In this document: positions 1-9,072 of the stretch, one piece after another
Layout: each line of letters begins with the position of its first letter
Numbering within the stretch: position 1 is the first letter of the stretch
Source: Galbitalea sp036271795
Lineage (GTDB): Bacteria; Actinomycetota; Actinomycetes; Actinomycetales; Microbacteriaceae
DNA: 64,000 nt
Reading direction: 5' to 3'
Assembly (NCBI GenBank): GCA_036271795.1
Contig: DATAZY010000086.1
Coordinates: 1-64,000 of the forward strand
Made by a program: the position numbers and the translations under genes
The notes under the pieces: generated by a model
Databases searched by the model: none
Told to the model about the DNA's origin: nothing
Seen by the model: only the letters and a program-made list of their open reading frames with translations

Positions 1-390
1 CTGGCCGTCCTGGGGTTCGCGGCCCTCCTCATCTTGCTGCTCTGGGTGGTGCCGCTCGTGCTGTGGCTGGGACGCAACTACACGATCACGACGCGGCGCA
101 TCATCCTGAGAAGTGGATTCGCCGTTCGGGTCCGGCAGGAGTTGCTGCACAGCAGGGGATATGACGTGACGGTCCGAAAAACCGGGCTGCAGAGTGCCTT
201 CGGGAGCGGCGACGTCCAGATCAACACCGGGCTGGAACACCCGGTCGTGCTTCGGGATGTCCCGTCGGCCGACCTCGTCCAGGCGGCGCTTCACGACCTG
301 ATGGAGGCGAACCAGAACGCAGTGGCCTCCCGCAGGCAGGAAGAATCGAGCAGACCCCCCGACGAAACGACCGCCTGGGGTACTCGTTAG
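1..390 (+). CDS. PH-domain membrane protein, 5'-truncated by window start
   Basis: The reading frame is open from the first base to a TAG at 388-390, so the start lies outside the window. The visible part begins with a hydrophobic stretch rich in Leu and Val (end of a membrane segment). A soluble region follows with the pattern NYTITTRRIILRSG and later DVQINTGLEHPVVLRDV, typical of bacterial PH-domain (bPH_2, YdbS-like) proteins, which are membrane-anchored and of unknown biochemical role. The last 30 residues are polar and look disordered. In actinobacteria such genes are often found close to purK and GtrA genes, which is also the case here. Function beyond the fold is not known. Confidence 0.7.
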   Translation: MAVLGFAALLILLLWVVPLVLWLGRNYTITTRRIILRSGFAVRVRQELLHSRGYDVTVRKTGLQSAFGSGDVQINTGLEHPVVLRDVPSADLVQAALHDLMEANQNAVASRRQEESSRPPDETTAWGTR

Positions 391-458
391 CTTTACCTTG
401 CGTCCTCCTGTGCTTCATATTGCCCGGATAGTGTCCCCTCGACCCGTCGGGAGGCACT

Positions 459-1769
459 GTGAAGATTTCCGTGATCGGATGCGGATACCTGGGGGCCGTT
501 CATGCGACAAGCATGGCAAAACTCGGTCACGAGGTCATCGGAATCGACGTCGATGAGCGGAAGATCTCGGATCTGGCTGCCGGTCGGCCGCCGTTCTTCG
601 AGCCGGGACTCTCGGCGGTGCTCACGGCGGCGAAGAAGCGCGGACACCTGACCTTCAGCACGGATATCGCGGATGCCGCGGGCTCCGACGTGCACTTCAT
701 TGCGGTCGGAACTCCACAGCTGGATGACAGCCATGCCGCTGATCTTCGCTATGTCGATGGCGCGGTCGCCGGCCTCATCCCCCACCTGAAGGCCGGCAAC
801 CTGGTTGTCGGCAAATCGACGGTGCCGGTCGGAACGGCGGCCAGGCTTGCCAGCCTCATCCGGACCGCGGCACCCGAGGCGACGCTCGCCTGGAACCCCG
901 AGTTCCTGCGTGAGGGCTTCGCCGTCAAGGACACGGTGTCTCCGGACCGGCTCGTGTACGGGGTCGAGGCGGGCGCCGACGGCGAGCGCGCTGTCGCACT
1001 GCTCGATGAGATTTATGCCGTTGCGCTGGCCCGGAAGACCCCACGGCTCGTGGTCGACTTCGCGACCGCGGAACTCGTGAAGGTGGCGGCGAACGCGTTT
1101 CTCGCGACGAAGATCTCCTTCATCAATGCCATGGCGGAAGTGGCCGAGGCCACCGGGGCCGATGTCACGCTCCTCGCCGACGCGATCGGCCACGATCGCC
1201 GGATCGGACGGAAGTTCCTCAACGCGGGCCTCGGTTTCGGCGGCGGTTGCCTCCCCAAGGACATCAGGGCGTTCCGGGCCAGGGCGGACGAGCTCGGAGT
1301 CGGCTCGAGCGTTGCATTCCTCGGCGAAGTGGATGCGATCAACCTGCGCCGCAGGGATCGCATGGTGCAGCTCACTTTCGACGCTCTCGACGGTGATGTC
1401 AGGGGCAAGCGGATCGCTATCCTCGGGCTCGCGTTCAAGCCGAAGTCGGATGATGTTCGGGATGCGCCCGCGCTGGATGTCGCCGGTCGACTCCTGCGCG
1501 CCGGCGCCATCGTGACGGCCACGGATCCGCAGGCGATCGAAACCTCGCGCCGAGTCCTCCCGGAACTCGAGTATGTGCTTTCCCCCGCCGAGGCGGTCAG
1601 GAACGCCGACGTCGTGCTGCTGCTCACCGAGTGGAAGGAGTACCGGCAACTTGCCCCATCCGACCTCGATGATGCGGCCGGTCGTATCCTGCTCGATGGC
1701 CGGAACTGCGTCAACATCCGCGCGTGGCGAGAAGCAGGCTGGACCGTTCGCAGCCTCGGGCGCCCGTAG
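459..1769 (+). CDS. ugd: UDP-glucose 6-dehydrogenase
   Basis: This protein should oxidise UDP-glucose to UDP-glucuronate with two NAD+ in the cytoplasm, supplying glucuronate to the glycan assembled by the neighbouring genes. The 436 residues match the family length. The N-terminus has the NAD-binding GCGYLG motif (residues 7-12). The central domain carries STVPVGT and the hexose-binding WNPEFLREG. The catalytic cysteine is Cys264 in GFGGGCLPKD. The C-terminal nucleotide-binding domain contains GLAFKPKSDDVRDAPA. The start is GTG at 459, directly at the conserved KISVIG strand. It ends 3 bp before the convergent GtrA gene. The assignment as UDP-glucose rather than UDP-N-acetyl-sugar dehydrogenase rests on overall motif similarity. 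Confidence 0.9.
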   Translation: MKISVIGCGYLGAVHATSMAKLGHEVIGIDVDERKISDLAAGRPPFFEPGLSAVLTAAKKRGHLTFSTDIADAAGSDVHFIAVGTPQLDDSHAADLRYVDGAVAGLIPHLKAGNLVVGKSTVPVGTAARLASLIRTAAPEATLAWNPEFLREGFAVKDTVSPDRLVYGVEAGADGERAVALLDEIYAVALARKTPRLVVDFATAELVKVAANAFLATKISFINAMAEVAEATGADVTLLADAIGHDRRIGRKFLNAGLGFGGGCLPKDIRAFRARADELGVGSSVAFLGEVDAINLRRRDRMVQLTFDALDGDVRGKRIAILGLAFKPKSDDVRDAPALDVAGRLLRAGAIVTATDPQAIETSRRVLPELEYVLSPAEAVRNADVVLLLTEWKEYRQLAPSDLDDAAGRILLDGRNCVNIRAWREAGWTVRSLGRP

Positions 1770-1772
1770 GAG

Positions 1773-2276
1773 TCAGTCGGCTATCGACGCGTCGGGCACA
1801 ATCGCCGACTCGGGCAGTGTGAGCGCGGGGGAGTCAGGGCGCTCCGGGCGGAACACCCACAGTCGGTAGAACGTGAAGCGGAAGACCGTTCCGAGTGCCA
1901 GGCCGACCACGTTCTTCGCCACATTGTCGGAGAGGAGCGAGTGCAGGCCGAGCACATGCTCGGAGAACCAGACGCAGCCCAGGGCGATGAGAAGTCCGCC
2001 GATACTGACAATTGCGAATTCAATGCCCTCGCGCCACCAGTGCCTGCGCCGTTCCTTGCGAAAGGTCCAGTAGCGGTTACCGAGCCAGTTGAAGACGATG
2101 GCGACCGAGGTCGACGCCAGAGTCGCCCAGAGCGCTCCGTCGGCCACTCGATCGGGGTTGAGCACGGTCGCACGCAGCAGATTGAAGATGCCGACATCGA
2201 TGACCAGGCCGACGAGCCCAACCGCGCCGACACGAACGAACTGAGAGATCAGCGCTCGCATTGTCTGCACCTTCAC
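1773..2276 (-). CDS. GtrA family membrane protein
   Basis: This 167-residue protein has the four closely spaced hydrophobic segments of the GtrA family, small membrane proteins that assist transfer or flipping of polyprenyl-linked sugars. Family hallmarks are visible: a first helix with FVRVGAVGLVGLVIDVGIFN, a central NWLGNRYWTF element, and a C-terminal RFTFYRLWVF element. A polar tail of about 25 residues follows. It is a paralogue of the GtrA protein at 9073-9612 (related first helix and RLWV segment) and less similar to the one at 54014-54511. It is convergent with ugd. The partner glycosyltransferase cannot be fixed from position, since purKE lies upstream. Confidence 0.85.
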   Translation of the reverse strand: MKVQTMRALISQFVRVGAVGLVGLVIDVGIFNLLRATVLNPDRVADGALWATLASTSVAIVFNWLGNRYWTFRKERRRHWWREGIEFAIVSIGGLLIALGCVWFSEHVLGLHSLLSDNVAKNVVGLALGTVFRFTFYRLWVFRPERPDSPALTLPESAIVPDASIAD

Positions 2277-2371
2277 GGAAGCGGATAGGGTCGTAAAGCG
2301 GTTGCAACTCTAATCGAATTACCTTGGTCCACCGCTGAGAGAATCTCGGCCTGTCTGTGCAGGAGTACAGA

Positions 2372-3511
2372 ATGACGCCGACCGTCGGAGTGATCGGTGG
2401 GGGCCAGCTCGCCCGGATGATGATCCCTGCCGCCGTGGCTCTCGGCATCCAGATTCGGGTATTTGCCGAGACGCGCGGTGAGTCGGCGGATCTCGCGGTG
2501 ACGACCGTGGGGGACTTCAGGGACATCGACAGTGTGGTCGAGTTTGCGCGCGGTGTGGACGTTCTCACTTTTGATCACGAGCACGTTCCGCAGGAGGTCA
2601 TCGCTGCCGTCGTTGCGGCGGGGATCCCCGTGCGCCCGAAGCCGGAAGCCCTGCTCTACGCGCAGGACAAACTGCTCATGCGGGAGCGACTCGGTGAGAT
2701 CGGTCTGCCCACGCCCGATTGGGCGCGCATCCGCACGGTTGCCGATCTCGACGAGTTCCTGGCGGCCCACGGAGGGCATGGAATCGTCAAGACCCCGCGC
2801 GGGGGCTATGACGGTAAGGGCGTGCGCCTGGTGCGCAGCGGCCAGGAAGTCGAGGACTGGCTTGCTACCGGCGACCTGCTCGTGGAAGAACTCGTGGAAT
2901 TTCGGAGGGAACTCGCCCAGCTGGTCGCTCGTCGCCCGTCCGGAGAGCTGGCAATCTGGCCGGTCGTCGAGTCGATCCAGCGGGATGGCGTCTGCGCGGA
3001 GGTCATCGCACCTGCGCCGGGGTCCGCCGGCAAGGTCGCCGATCTCGCGGCCGACATCGCGGTCGCGATCGCGGAGCAGTTGGATGTTGCGGGAGTGCTC
3101 GCAGTCGAACTTTTTGAGACGACCGACGAGCGCCTGGTCATCAACGAACTTGCGATGCGTCCGCACAACACGGGGCACTGGAGCATCGACGGTTCGACGA
3201 CGAGCCAGTTCGAGCAGCATCTCCGGGCCGTACTGGATCTTCCGCTCGGGGCGACGGGAAGCCGTGAGGCATGGAGCGTCATGGTCAACGTTCTCGGCGG
3301 CCCGGAATCCGGCTCCCTGACGGACCTCTACGCGCTCGCACTGGGCGATCAGCCGACCGTCAAGTTTCACAGCTACGGCAAAGTGTCACGGCCCGGCCGC
3401 AAGGTTGGACACGTTACTGCCGGCGGAGACGAGCTCGACGATGCGGTCTATCGCGCCCGCGCCGCGGCCGAGTTCTTCGGGGCCACAACCCGGCACGGCG
3501 AACCCGACTAA
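2372..3511 (+). CDS. purK: N5-carboxyaminoimidazole ribonucleotide synthase
   Basis: PurK uses ATP and bicarbonate to carboxylate aminoimidazole ribonucleotide to N5-CAIR in purine synthesis. The protein starts with TVGVIGGGQLARMM, the PurK nucleotide-binding strand. ATP-grasp features follow: KTPRGGYDGKG in the lid region and NELAMRPHNTGHWSIDGS near the metal and phosphate site. I place the start at ATG 2372, six bases after AGGAG (2361-2365). An in-frame GTG at 2357 would add five residues but has no such site. The length of 379 residues is normal. purE follows after 10 bp, so both are probably co-transcribed. This is a housekeeping pair embedded in glycan genes. Confidence 0.95.
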   Translation: MTPTVGVIGGGQLARMMIPAAVALGIQIRVFAETRGESADLAVTTVGDFRDIDSVVEFARGVDVLTFDHEHVPQEVIAAVVAAGIPVRPKPEALLYAQDKLLMRERLGEIGLPTPDWARIRTVADLDEFLAAHGGHGIVKTPRGGYDGKGVRLVRSGQEVEDWLATGDLLVEELVEFRRELAQLVARRPSGELAIWPVVESIQRDGVCAEVIAPAPGSAGKVADLAADIAVAIAEQLDVAGVLAVELFETTDERLVINELAMRPHNTGHWSIDGSTTSQFEQHLRAVLDLPLGATGSREAWSVMVNVLGGPESGSLTDLYALALGDQPTVKFHSYGKVSRPGRKVGHVTAGGDELDDAVYRARAAAEFFGATTRHGEPD

Positions 3512-3521
3512 AGTGCAGAGT

Positions 3522-4013
3522 ATGCCAGCCCTCGTCGCCGTCGTCATGGGATCCGACTCGGATTACACCGTGATGGCGGATGCCGTCGCGGCTCTTACCG
3601 AGTTCGGGATCGCGCACGAGGTCGAGGTCGTCTCAGCCCACCGGACGCCGGAGCGCATGATCCAGTTCGGCCTCGAAGCCAGGGATCGAGGCATCAGGGT
3701 CATCATCGCAGGCGCGGGTGGAGCAGCCCACCTTCCGGGCATGCTCGCGGCGGTCACCAGTCTTCCGGTCATCGGAGTCCCGGTGCCCCTGAAGGTCCTC
3801 GACGGACTCGACTCCCTGCTCTCGATCGTACAAATGCCTGCCGGTGTCCCGGTAGCGACCGTCTCCATCGGCGGGGCCAGAAATGCCGGATTGCTCGCCG
3901 CGCGCATCCTGTCTGTGTCCGACGTCTCGCTCGCGACAAAGCTCGACGAGTTTGCGAAGTCTCTCGAGGTTGCCGTCGCTCAGAAGAACGCGGCGCTGCA
4001 AGCGAAGCTGTAG
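3522..4013 (+). CDS. purE: N5-carboxyaminoimidazole ribonucleotide mutase
   Basis: PurE (class I) moves the carboxyl group of N5-CAIR to carbon 4, giving CAIR, the step after PurK. The 163-residue protein shows the class I signatures: MGSDSD at residues 9-14, SAHRTPERM with the catalytic histidine, and GAGGAAHLPGM. The open frame extends upstream to 3405 inside purK, but similarity starts at the ATG at 3522, 10 bp after the purK stop. The order purK-purE is common in actinobacteria. The gene ends 8 bp before the convergent glycosyltransferase gene. Confidence 0.95.
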   Translation: MPALVAVVMGSDSDYTVMADAVAALTEFGIAHEVEVVSAHRTPERMIQFGLEARDRGIRVIIAGAGGAAHLPGMLAAVTSLPVIGVPVPLKVLDGLDSLLSIVQMPAGVPVATVSIGGARNAGLLAARILSVSDVSLATKLDEFAKSLEVAVAQKNAALQAKL

Positions 4014-4021
4014 AGATCGAC

Positions 4022-5152
4022 CTAAAGGTCGGCGTGCAATTGCCAGACCCCTTCTGCAGCGGCGCGCCAGGTGAAGAGTTGACCCCGGTCAGCGCCGAGG
4101 ATCGACAGCGTCTTTCGCAATTCGCCGTCGTCGAGAATGCGCTCGATCGCCGACGAGAGCAAGCCCGGGTAGGCCTCGAGGTCACCGCAGGGGATGGAGA
4201 CGCCGGCATCGTCGGCGACCTCCACCAACGACGGAGTCGCTGCGTGGATGACCGGAACGCCGAGCGACATGGCCTCGAGCATCGGGGTGCCGAATCCGTT
4301 GCTGAGTCCGGGATACACGAAGGCCGTTGCCAGGCTTAGCACGGCGAAATAGTCCTCGTCGTCGAGCTGGCGAAGGCCCGTCACTCGTCCGGCGCCGAGT
4401 CCGGCCTCCGTGAGGGCGGCATCCAGGGCACCGGTTTCGCGCTCGGCGCCGACGACGACAAGCGGCAGCTCACGCTCCGTGGATTGCGCAAGAGCACTCA
4501 ACAGGTAACCGATGCCGTGACGAGGTCCGGAATCTCCAACAGTCACCAGGTAGTTGTCGGGGAGTCCGAGGCGCTCGGCTCTCGCCTTCGCGTCGGTGGG
4601 GGATGTCGCCTTCGCGCTCACCGCGCCTCCGATGACCCGAACGCGATCCCCGAGCCCCAGGATTGCTTCGAGTTCGTCGGCGACGGCGTGGGTTGGCACA
4701 ACCACGGCGTCTGCGTACTTCACGGCGCGCACCGCCATTGCCCTGGTCCAGGAAACGTCTCGTGTCGTCAGGAATTCCGGATGCGTCCAGGCAACCGCAT
4801 CGTGGATCGTCACTACAACCTGGTTGCCGCGCTGGTTGACCCGGTCGTGTTTGCGCAGCGGGGCGAACAGGCTCGGGGAGTGCAGCATCCCGGACGGAAC
4901 GGGCGTGAATCCGTGTTGCCAGGCCGTCGTGAGGTCGCGGCGAATGAGCGCACTCTTGAAGAGTCCGTTGAGCCCGGGTACCTTCTCGGCGATGAGTTGG
5001 TACTCGTCTTCGGTCGATGCGGCCACGATCCCCTCGAGAAAGCAGCCGGAGGGTGCGTACGTGAGAAGGGCGCCCGCGAGTTCCTCGGTGTAACGAGCAG
5101 CTCCGGCAGCGCCCGTGAGCAGGTCGTCGAGGATTACGTTGAGTGTCGTCAT
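4022..5152 (-). CDS. GT4-type glycosyltransferase
   Basis: This is a 376-residue GT-B fold glycosyltransferase. The N-terminal half has a glycine-rich acceptor-side region (GAAGAARYTEELAGALL) and VVTIHDAVAWTHPEF, typical of GT4 enzymes of polysaccharide pathways. The C-terminal nucleotide-binding half contains YLVTVGDSGPRHGIGYLLSA and the distal motif NGFGTPMLEAMSLGVPV. The usual E-x7-E motif of GT4 enzymes has Asn in place of the first Glu here. The start ATG overlaps the rmlD stop by 4 bp, so it is the last gene of a coupled operon running from 8983 down to 4022. Because it is coupled to rmlD, rhamnosyl transfer is a reasonable guess, but the donor is not shown by the sequence. Confidence 0.85.
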   Translation of the reverse strand: MTTLNVILDDLLTGAAGAARYTEELAGALLTYAPSGCFLEGIVAASTEDEYQLIAEKVPGLNGLFKSALIRRDLTTAWQHGFTPVPSGMLHSPSLFAPLRKHDRVNQRGNQVVVTIHDAVAWTHPEFLTTRDVSWTRAMAVRAVKYADAVVVPTHAVADELEAILGLGDRVRVIGGAVSAKATSPTDAKARAERLGLPDNYLVTVGDSGPRHGIGYLLSALAQSTERELPLVVVGAERETGALDAALTEAGLGAGRVTGLRQLDDEDYFAVLSLATAFVYPGLSNGFGTPMLEAMSLGVPVIHAATPSLVEVADDAGVSIPCGDLEAYPGLLSSAIERILDDGELRKTLSILGADRGQLFTWRAAAEGVWQLHADL

Positions 5153-6003
5153 CGCGGTCCGATAATCCCACGTTCGGCGGCGGCGTGCAGCGCCTCACGC
5201 CAGTCGCGCGGTTCGGGGATGCCCGCCGCCTCCCACGCGCGATGCCCGAGAACCGAGTACCGGGGACGGGGTGCGCGCTGCACATAATGCTCGGAATCGG
5301 TGGGCAGCACTCGCTCGGGATCAAGCCCAGCCGTCTCAAAGATGGCGCGCGCGAACTCGAACCAGCTCGCCGACCCGGAATTGGTCGCGTGGTAGATGCC
5401 CGGTGCCGCATCCGATCCGAGCAGGGCCAGTGTCTGCTCCGCAACGTCTGCGGTCCAGGTTGGCTGACCGACCTGGTCGGTAACGACGCTCACCGTCTCG
5501 CGCTGTGAGGCGAGCCGGAGCATTGTCTTCGTGAAGTTCGGGCCGTGCTCGCCGTACAGGTAGGCGATCCGCAGCAGGAACGTGCGCTCTGGTCCGTGCT
5601 CGATCACGAGGCGCTCCCCTGCTGCCTTGGTTCGTCCGTATGCGGTGACCGGATTCGTCGGGTGGTACTCCCGATACGGAGTAGCCGCCGTTCCGTCGAA
5701 CACGTAGTCCGTCGAGTAGTGCACGAGTGTCGCGCTCGCTTCCGCCGCGGCGATGGCAACGTTGCCAGCTCCGGTTGCATTGATGGCAAAGGCCTCCTCC
5801 TCCTCTGACTCGGCATCATCGACACGGGTGTAGGCCGCCGCATTGATCACGACATCCGCGCCGTCGACGGCGGCACGAACCGATTCGAGGTCCGTGACAT
5901 CGAGGTCGGCGCGTGTCAGCGCGACGACATCACGATCGCCCAGCGCGGTCGCGAGGTCATGGCCCAGCATGCCGCCGGCACCCGTGATCAGATAGTGGAC
6001 CAT
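5149..6003 (-). CDS. rfbD: dTDP-4-dehydrorhamnose reductase
   Basis: RmlD reduces dTDP-4-dehydro-L-rhamnose to dTDP-L-rhamnose with NAD(P)H, the last step of rhamnose activation. The 284 residues match the family. The N-terminal cofactor site reads ITGAGGMLGHDL, followed by VINAAAYTRVDDAE, a stretch highly typical of RmlD. The catalytic Tyr and Lys are in YGRTKAAGE. LLRIAYLYGEHGPNF and the C-terminal PRPRYSVL support the call. It lies 3 bp after the upstream epimerase gene and overlaps the following GT4 by 4 bp. The other rhamnose genes are elsewhere in the window: rmlB at 10916-11899 and rmlC-rmlA at 21825-23305. Confidence 0.93.
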   Translation of the reverse strand: MVHYLITGAGGMLGHDLATALGDRDVVALTRADLDVTDLESVRAAVDGADVVINAAAYTRVDDAESEEEEAFAINATGAGNVAIAAAEASATLVHYSTDYVFDGTAATPYREYHPTNPVTAYGRTKAAGERLVIEHGPERTFLLRIAYLYGEHGPNFTKTMLRLASQRETVSVVTDQVGQPTWTADVAEQTLALLGSDAAPGIYHATNSGSASWFEFARAIFETAGLDPERVLPTDSEHYVQRAPRPRYSVLGHRAWEAAGIPEPRDWREALHAAAERGIIGPR

Positions 6004-6006
6004 CGG

Positions 6007-7032
6007 CTAGATCGTGCCGATCTCAATGGCGTGCTGTATCCACGGGATGACCTCGTCGAGCATGGCTTCGAGCGTTGTGGTCGCGTCGAAGCCCAGGACG
6101 TTCTTCGCTTTCGAGACATCCGGAACACGCTTCTGCACGTCGTATTCGAACGCGGCATCCTGCACGAATCTCAGTGGCACATCGGAACCTTTGATCTTGC
6201 GCCAGATGACCTCCGCGAGTTCTGTGACCGTGTGGCCTGTCGCCGTCGAGATGTTGAAGTCTTCATTGAGTGCCGCGGGATGATCGAGTGTCGCGACGAT
6301 GCCGCGCGCCAGATCGCCGCCGTAGGTGTAGTGACGAACCTGTTCACCAGTACCCAGAATGTGCAGCGGCTCCTGCCCACGCACGATCTTCTGCACGAGA
6401 TCCGGCACCACGTGACTCATCGCGAGCTTGACGTTGCCGGACTCGATTTCCACATCGCCCAGGGCGCGGGATTCGCCAATTCCGACGCAATTGAAGGGTC
6501 GCACAATCGTGTACGGCAGCTTGTACTGGTCCCAGGCCGCGCGGGCGAAATATTCGACCGCGAGCTTCTGGAAGCCGTAGGACGACAGCGGCGGGGGAAC
6601 GAGCCGCTCGTCGCCCTCTTTACTCGGCCAGCGGTCGGTGGATTCGAACACCATGGAGCTGGACATGTAGGTGACCTTCTGCAGTCGGCCGTTCTTGTGC
6701 GCAGCAAGCGCGGCATCCACCGACGAGGCGATGATTCGCTCGTTCTGGGCAAGAAGGTCGTACGCGTAGGTATGGAAGTAAGAGATGCCGCCGATGAGGG
6801 CTGCACCGGCGATGAAGTGGTCTGCGTCGCTCAGCACCTCGGTCATCAGGTCGAGATCCTTGACGTCGCCGACGATGAGTTCGTAATTCGGATGATCGTC
6901 GTAGGACTTCGTGACCTTGCCGTACTTGGAGTAGTTATCGACGCCAACGACGCGAAAGCCCTTCGAGAGCAGCTCCTCGACGATGTACCCGCCGATAAAG
7001 CCCGCAGACCCCGTCACCACAATTGTTTTCAT
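6007..7032 (-). CDS. NAD-dependent epimerase/dehydratase (extended SDR)
   Basis: This 341-residue extended SDR probably acts on a nucleotide sugar. The cofactor motif is VTGSAGFIGGYI near the N-terminus, and the catalytic Tyr/Lys are in YGFQKLAVEYFARA, preceded by the conserved SSSMVFES strand. The substrate region has VRPFNCVGIGESRALGD. The frame is open to 7125, but the protein begins at the ATG at 7032, which overlaps the preceding GT2 stop by 4 bp. Closest in style to UDP-hexose 4-epimerases and related decarboxylases or epimerases of glycan loci. It sits between a GT2 and rmlD in one operon. The substrate cannot be read from sequence. Confidence 0.85.
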   Translation of the reverse strand: MKTIVVTGSAGFIGGYIVEELLSKGFRVVGVDNYSKYGKVTKSYDDHPNYELIVGDVKDLDLMTEVLSDADHFIAGAALIGGISYFHTYAYDLLAQNERIIASSVDAALAAHKNGRLQKVTYMSSSMVFESTDRWPSKEGDERLVPPPLSSYGFQKLAVEYFARAAWDQYKLPYTIVRPFNCVGIGESRALGDVEIESGNVKLAMSHVVPDLVQKIVRGQEPLHILGTGEQVRHYTYGGDLARGIVATLDHPAALNEDFNISTATGHTVTELAEVIWRKIKGSDVPLRFVQDAAFEYDVQKRVPDVSKAKNVLGFDATTTLEAMLDEVIPWIQHAIEIGTI

Positions 7033-7781
7033 ATCAATTCCCTCTTCATCTTCGCATTGAGCTGTTCCAGCGTGAGACGGGGACCGAAGGCGAACCGGTA
7101 CCAACGCAGGTATTTGGGGATCCACTCGGCGAGTTTGAACCGCGACTCGCCGGCGGTCCGGTCGAGCCAGATGGTCGGAATCTCGGCGACCGGGAGTCTC
7201 AATCGGCGCGCCTTGGCGGTCAGTTCCAGCCCGATTTCGAATCCGTCCCGGCTGTCGATGCCGACGGAGCGGACGAACGCCGCGTCGTAGGCCTTGAACG
7301 AGTTTGTCGCGTCCCGGGTACCCGAACTTGCGAGCGCGTGGAGCGAGCGTCCTGCGTTGCGAGAGAGGAAACTCTTGAGGCCGGTCGCACCGACCTGCTG
7401 GCCGCCCGCCATGTAGCGCGAGGCGGCGGCGACCACGACTCCGCGTTCGACGAGCAGTACGAGGTCGTCGATCTGCCGGGGGTCGTCGCAGCCGTCCGCC
7501 ATGGTTACGACGACCGTGCGCGTATCGGCATGGTCGATCCCGTAACGGATGGCATTGGCTGGCCCACGGCCGTAGTCGTTCACACAGACCGTGACGCTGG
7601 GATGCGTTTTCGCGAACTTCTCCACCGGAGCCACGGTCGTGTCATCGGCGGTATCGACGACGACGACGATGTCGGCGGGCGTCTCGACCGCATCCACGAT
7701 CCGTTCGAGACCCGAAATGATGTTGTCGCCCTCGTTGTGAGCCGGGATGACGATGGTCGCGCGCGGCTTCGGTGTCGTCAC
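7029..7781 (-). CDS. GT2 glycosyltransferase, dolichyl-phosphate-mannose-synthase-like
   Basis: This is a 250-residue, single-domain GT-A glycosyltransferase. The N-terminal nucleotide-binding strand is ATIVIPAHNEGDNI, followed by IVVVVDTADDTT and the TMADGCDDPRQIDDL region, which holds the metal-binding acidic cluster of DPM1-like enzymes. No membrane segment is obvious at the C-terminus, unlike polyprenyl-phosphate glycosyltransferases with two helices. It overlaps the genes on both sides by 4 bp (nucleotide-sugar dehydrogenase upstream, SDR downstream), which implies translational coupling. It may load a sugar onto polyprenyl phosphate or extend the glycan. The donor is unknown. Confidence 0.85.
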   Translation of the reverse strand: MTTPKPRATIVIPAHNEGDNIISGLERIVDAVETPADIVVVVDTADDTTVAPVEKFAKTHPSVTVCVNDYGRGPANAIRYGIDHADTRTVVVTMADGCDDPRQIDDLVLLVERGVVVAAASRYMAGGQQVGATGLKSFLSRNAGRSLHALASSGTRDATNSFKAYDAAFVRSVGIDSRDGFEIGLELTAKARRLRLPVAEIPTIWLDRTAGESRFKLAEWIPKYLRWYRFAFGPRLTLEQLNAKMKRELI

Positions 7782-8983
7782 ACGACCACACCCTTGCCCA
7801 GAAGGTTCCAGACATCCGCCACCGGCTTGTCCGTCACGATGTCGCGATATTCGGCATGCGGTGTCGCGATGACGAGGATGTCCGACTTCTGAAGCACGAG
7901 GTCGAGCGGCAACAGTGTGTCGTCAACGGAGTCGTCGACATAGGGGTCGGTGCCGAGCACCGCGCGAGCGCGGAATTTGAGCACCCGGCGCAGCTTGTAG
8001 GACAGGCTCGAACGAATGTCGTCTGAGCCCGCCTTGAACGACATCCCGAGGATGCCGACCGTCAGACTGGCGAGGTCGAACTTCTTCTCGAGCTGACTCA
8101 CGATGTACAGGGGGAGTCCCTCGTTGACCAGCATCGCCGAGTGGCCGAGGCTGAACGAGTTGTCGCTAAAAGCTGCGAGCTGCATGGTGTCCTTGAGAAG
8201 GCACGGGCCTGCGGCGAATCCCGCGCCCGGCATATCGTTCGCTCGGGGGTAGTCCTTGGTGAGTCCGGCCCGGATGCGCTCGAAATCCAGGCCGCGGTCG
8301 TTGGCCATCATGTAGAACTGGTTGGCGGCGGCGAACTTGATGTACCGCCACGTATTGGTGAACAGCTTCGCGAGCTCGGCCTCCTCGGGCTCGAGATCGA
8401 CGATCGTGCCGGTCAGCAGGCCGAACAGCTCCGAGGCGCGAGCACGCCCGGCGTCGCTACGAGCGGACACAATCTGCGGCAGGCTGAAGAGCTCCGTCAT
8501 CGCCCTGTGTTCCGCGATCCGCTCCGGGCAGAAGGCCACCGGAATATCGAGCTCGAGCTGTGCGACCATGCGCTCAACCAGGGCCGTGACGCCCGGGTAC
8601 ACGGTGCTCCTGAGCACGAGCAGCTGCCCATCGCGGAAATACTGCGAGCACGCGTCGAGGGCTTTCGGGATGGCGTTGGGGTCGGGGTTCAGGTGCTCGT
8701 CCACGGGTGTCCCGATGACGACGACGACGCTTCGTGCCGTAGCTACGGACGCGGCATCCGTGGTCGCGCGAATGCGACCAGCTGCGAGTCCATCCGCGAG
8801 CATCGGCGCTGCGCCTGGCTCGGCGAAGGGCATCGTGCCCTCGTTGATGAGATCGACGGCGGATTGGCTCACGTCGTAGATCACCACGGACGCACCGCGA
8901 TCCGCAAAGGCGATTGCGAGCGGTAGTCCGACATGACCGCCGCCGCCGATGACGACGACGTCGAACTCAAACGGGGATGCCAT
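7778..8983 (-). CDS. UDP-N-acetyl-hexosamine dehydrogenase (ManNAcA/GlcNAcA type)
   Basis: This NAD-dependent enzyme should oxidise C6 of a UDP-N-acetylhexosamine to the uronic acid. The 401-residue protein has the N-terminal motif VVVIGGGGHVGLPLA, RSTVYPGVT, the substrate-binding FCPERIAEHRA characteristic of the WecC/WbpO/WbpA branch, and the catalytic cysteine in GPCLLKDT. The C-terminal domain has GILGMSFKAGSDDIRSS. The frame is open up to 9175, but the upstream extension is Arg-rich shadow sequence. The ATG at 8983 starts right at the Rossmann fold. It is the first gene of the operon that continues into the GT2 with a 4 bp overlap. It differs from ugd at 459-1769, so two uronic acids are likely. 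Confidence 0.88.
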   Translation of the reverse strand: MASPFEFDVVVIGGGGHVGLPLAIAFADRGASVVIYDVSQSAVDLINEGTMPFAEPGAAPMLADGLAAGRIRATTDAASVATARSVVVVIGTPVDEHLNPDPNAIPKALDACSQYFRDGQLLVLRSTVYPGVTALVERMVAQLELDIPVAFCPERIAEHRAMTELFSLPQIVSARSDAGRARASELFGLLTGTIVDLEPEEAELAKLFTNTWRYIKFAAANQFYMMANDRGLDFERIRAGLTKDYPRANDMPGAGFAAGPCLLKDTMQLAAFSDNSFSLGHSAMLVNEGLPLYIVSQLEKKFDLASLTVGILGMSFKAGSDDIRSSLSYKLRRVLKFRARAVLGTDPYVDDSVDDTLLPLDLVLQKSDILVIATPHAEYRDIVTDKPVADVWNLLGKGVVV

Positions 8984-9072
8984 CGTGCGGCTCCTTCGAG
9001 AGCAGTGCCAGCTGGGTGGTGTCACAGGACTCGTCGCCGCGACTATCCGCCAATATATCGTCTGTTGGGGAC

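Noticed and set aside
393..1649. 418-residue open frame antisense to ugd
   Set aside because: Arg/Gly-rich composition with no family pattern; it is the complement of a well-supported gene in high-GC DNA.
5959..7290. 443-residue plus-strand frame over rmlD/SDR/GT2
   Set aside because: Antisense to three genes with clear motifs; no conserved domain seen.
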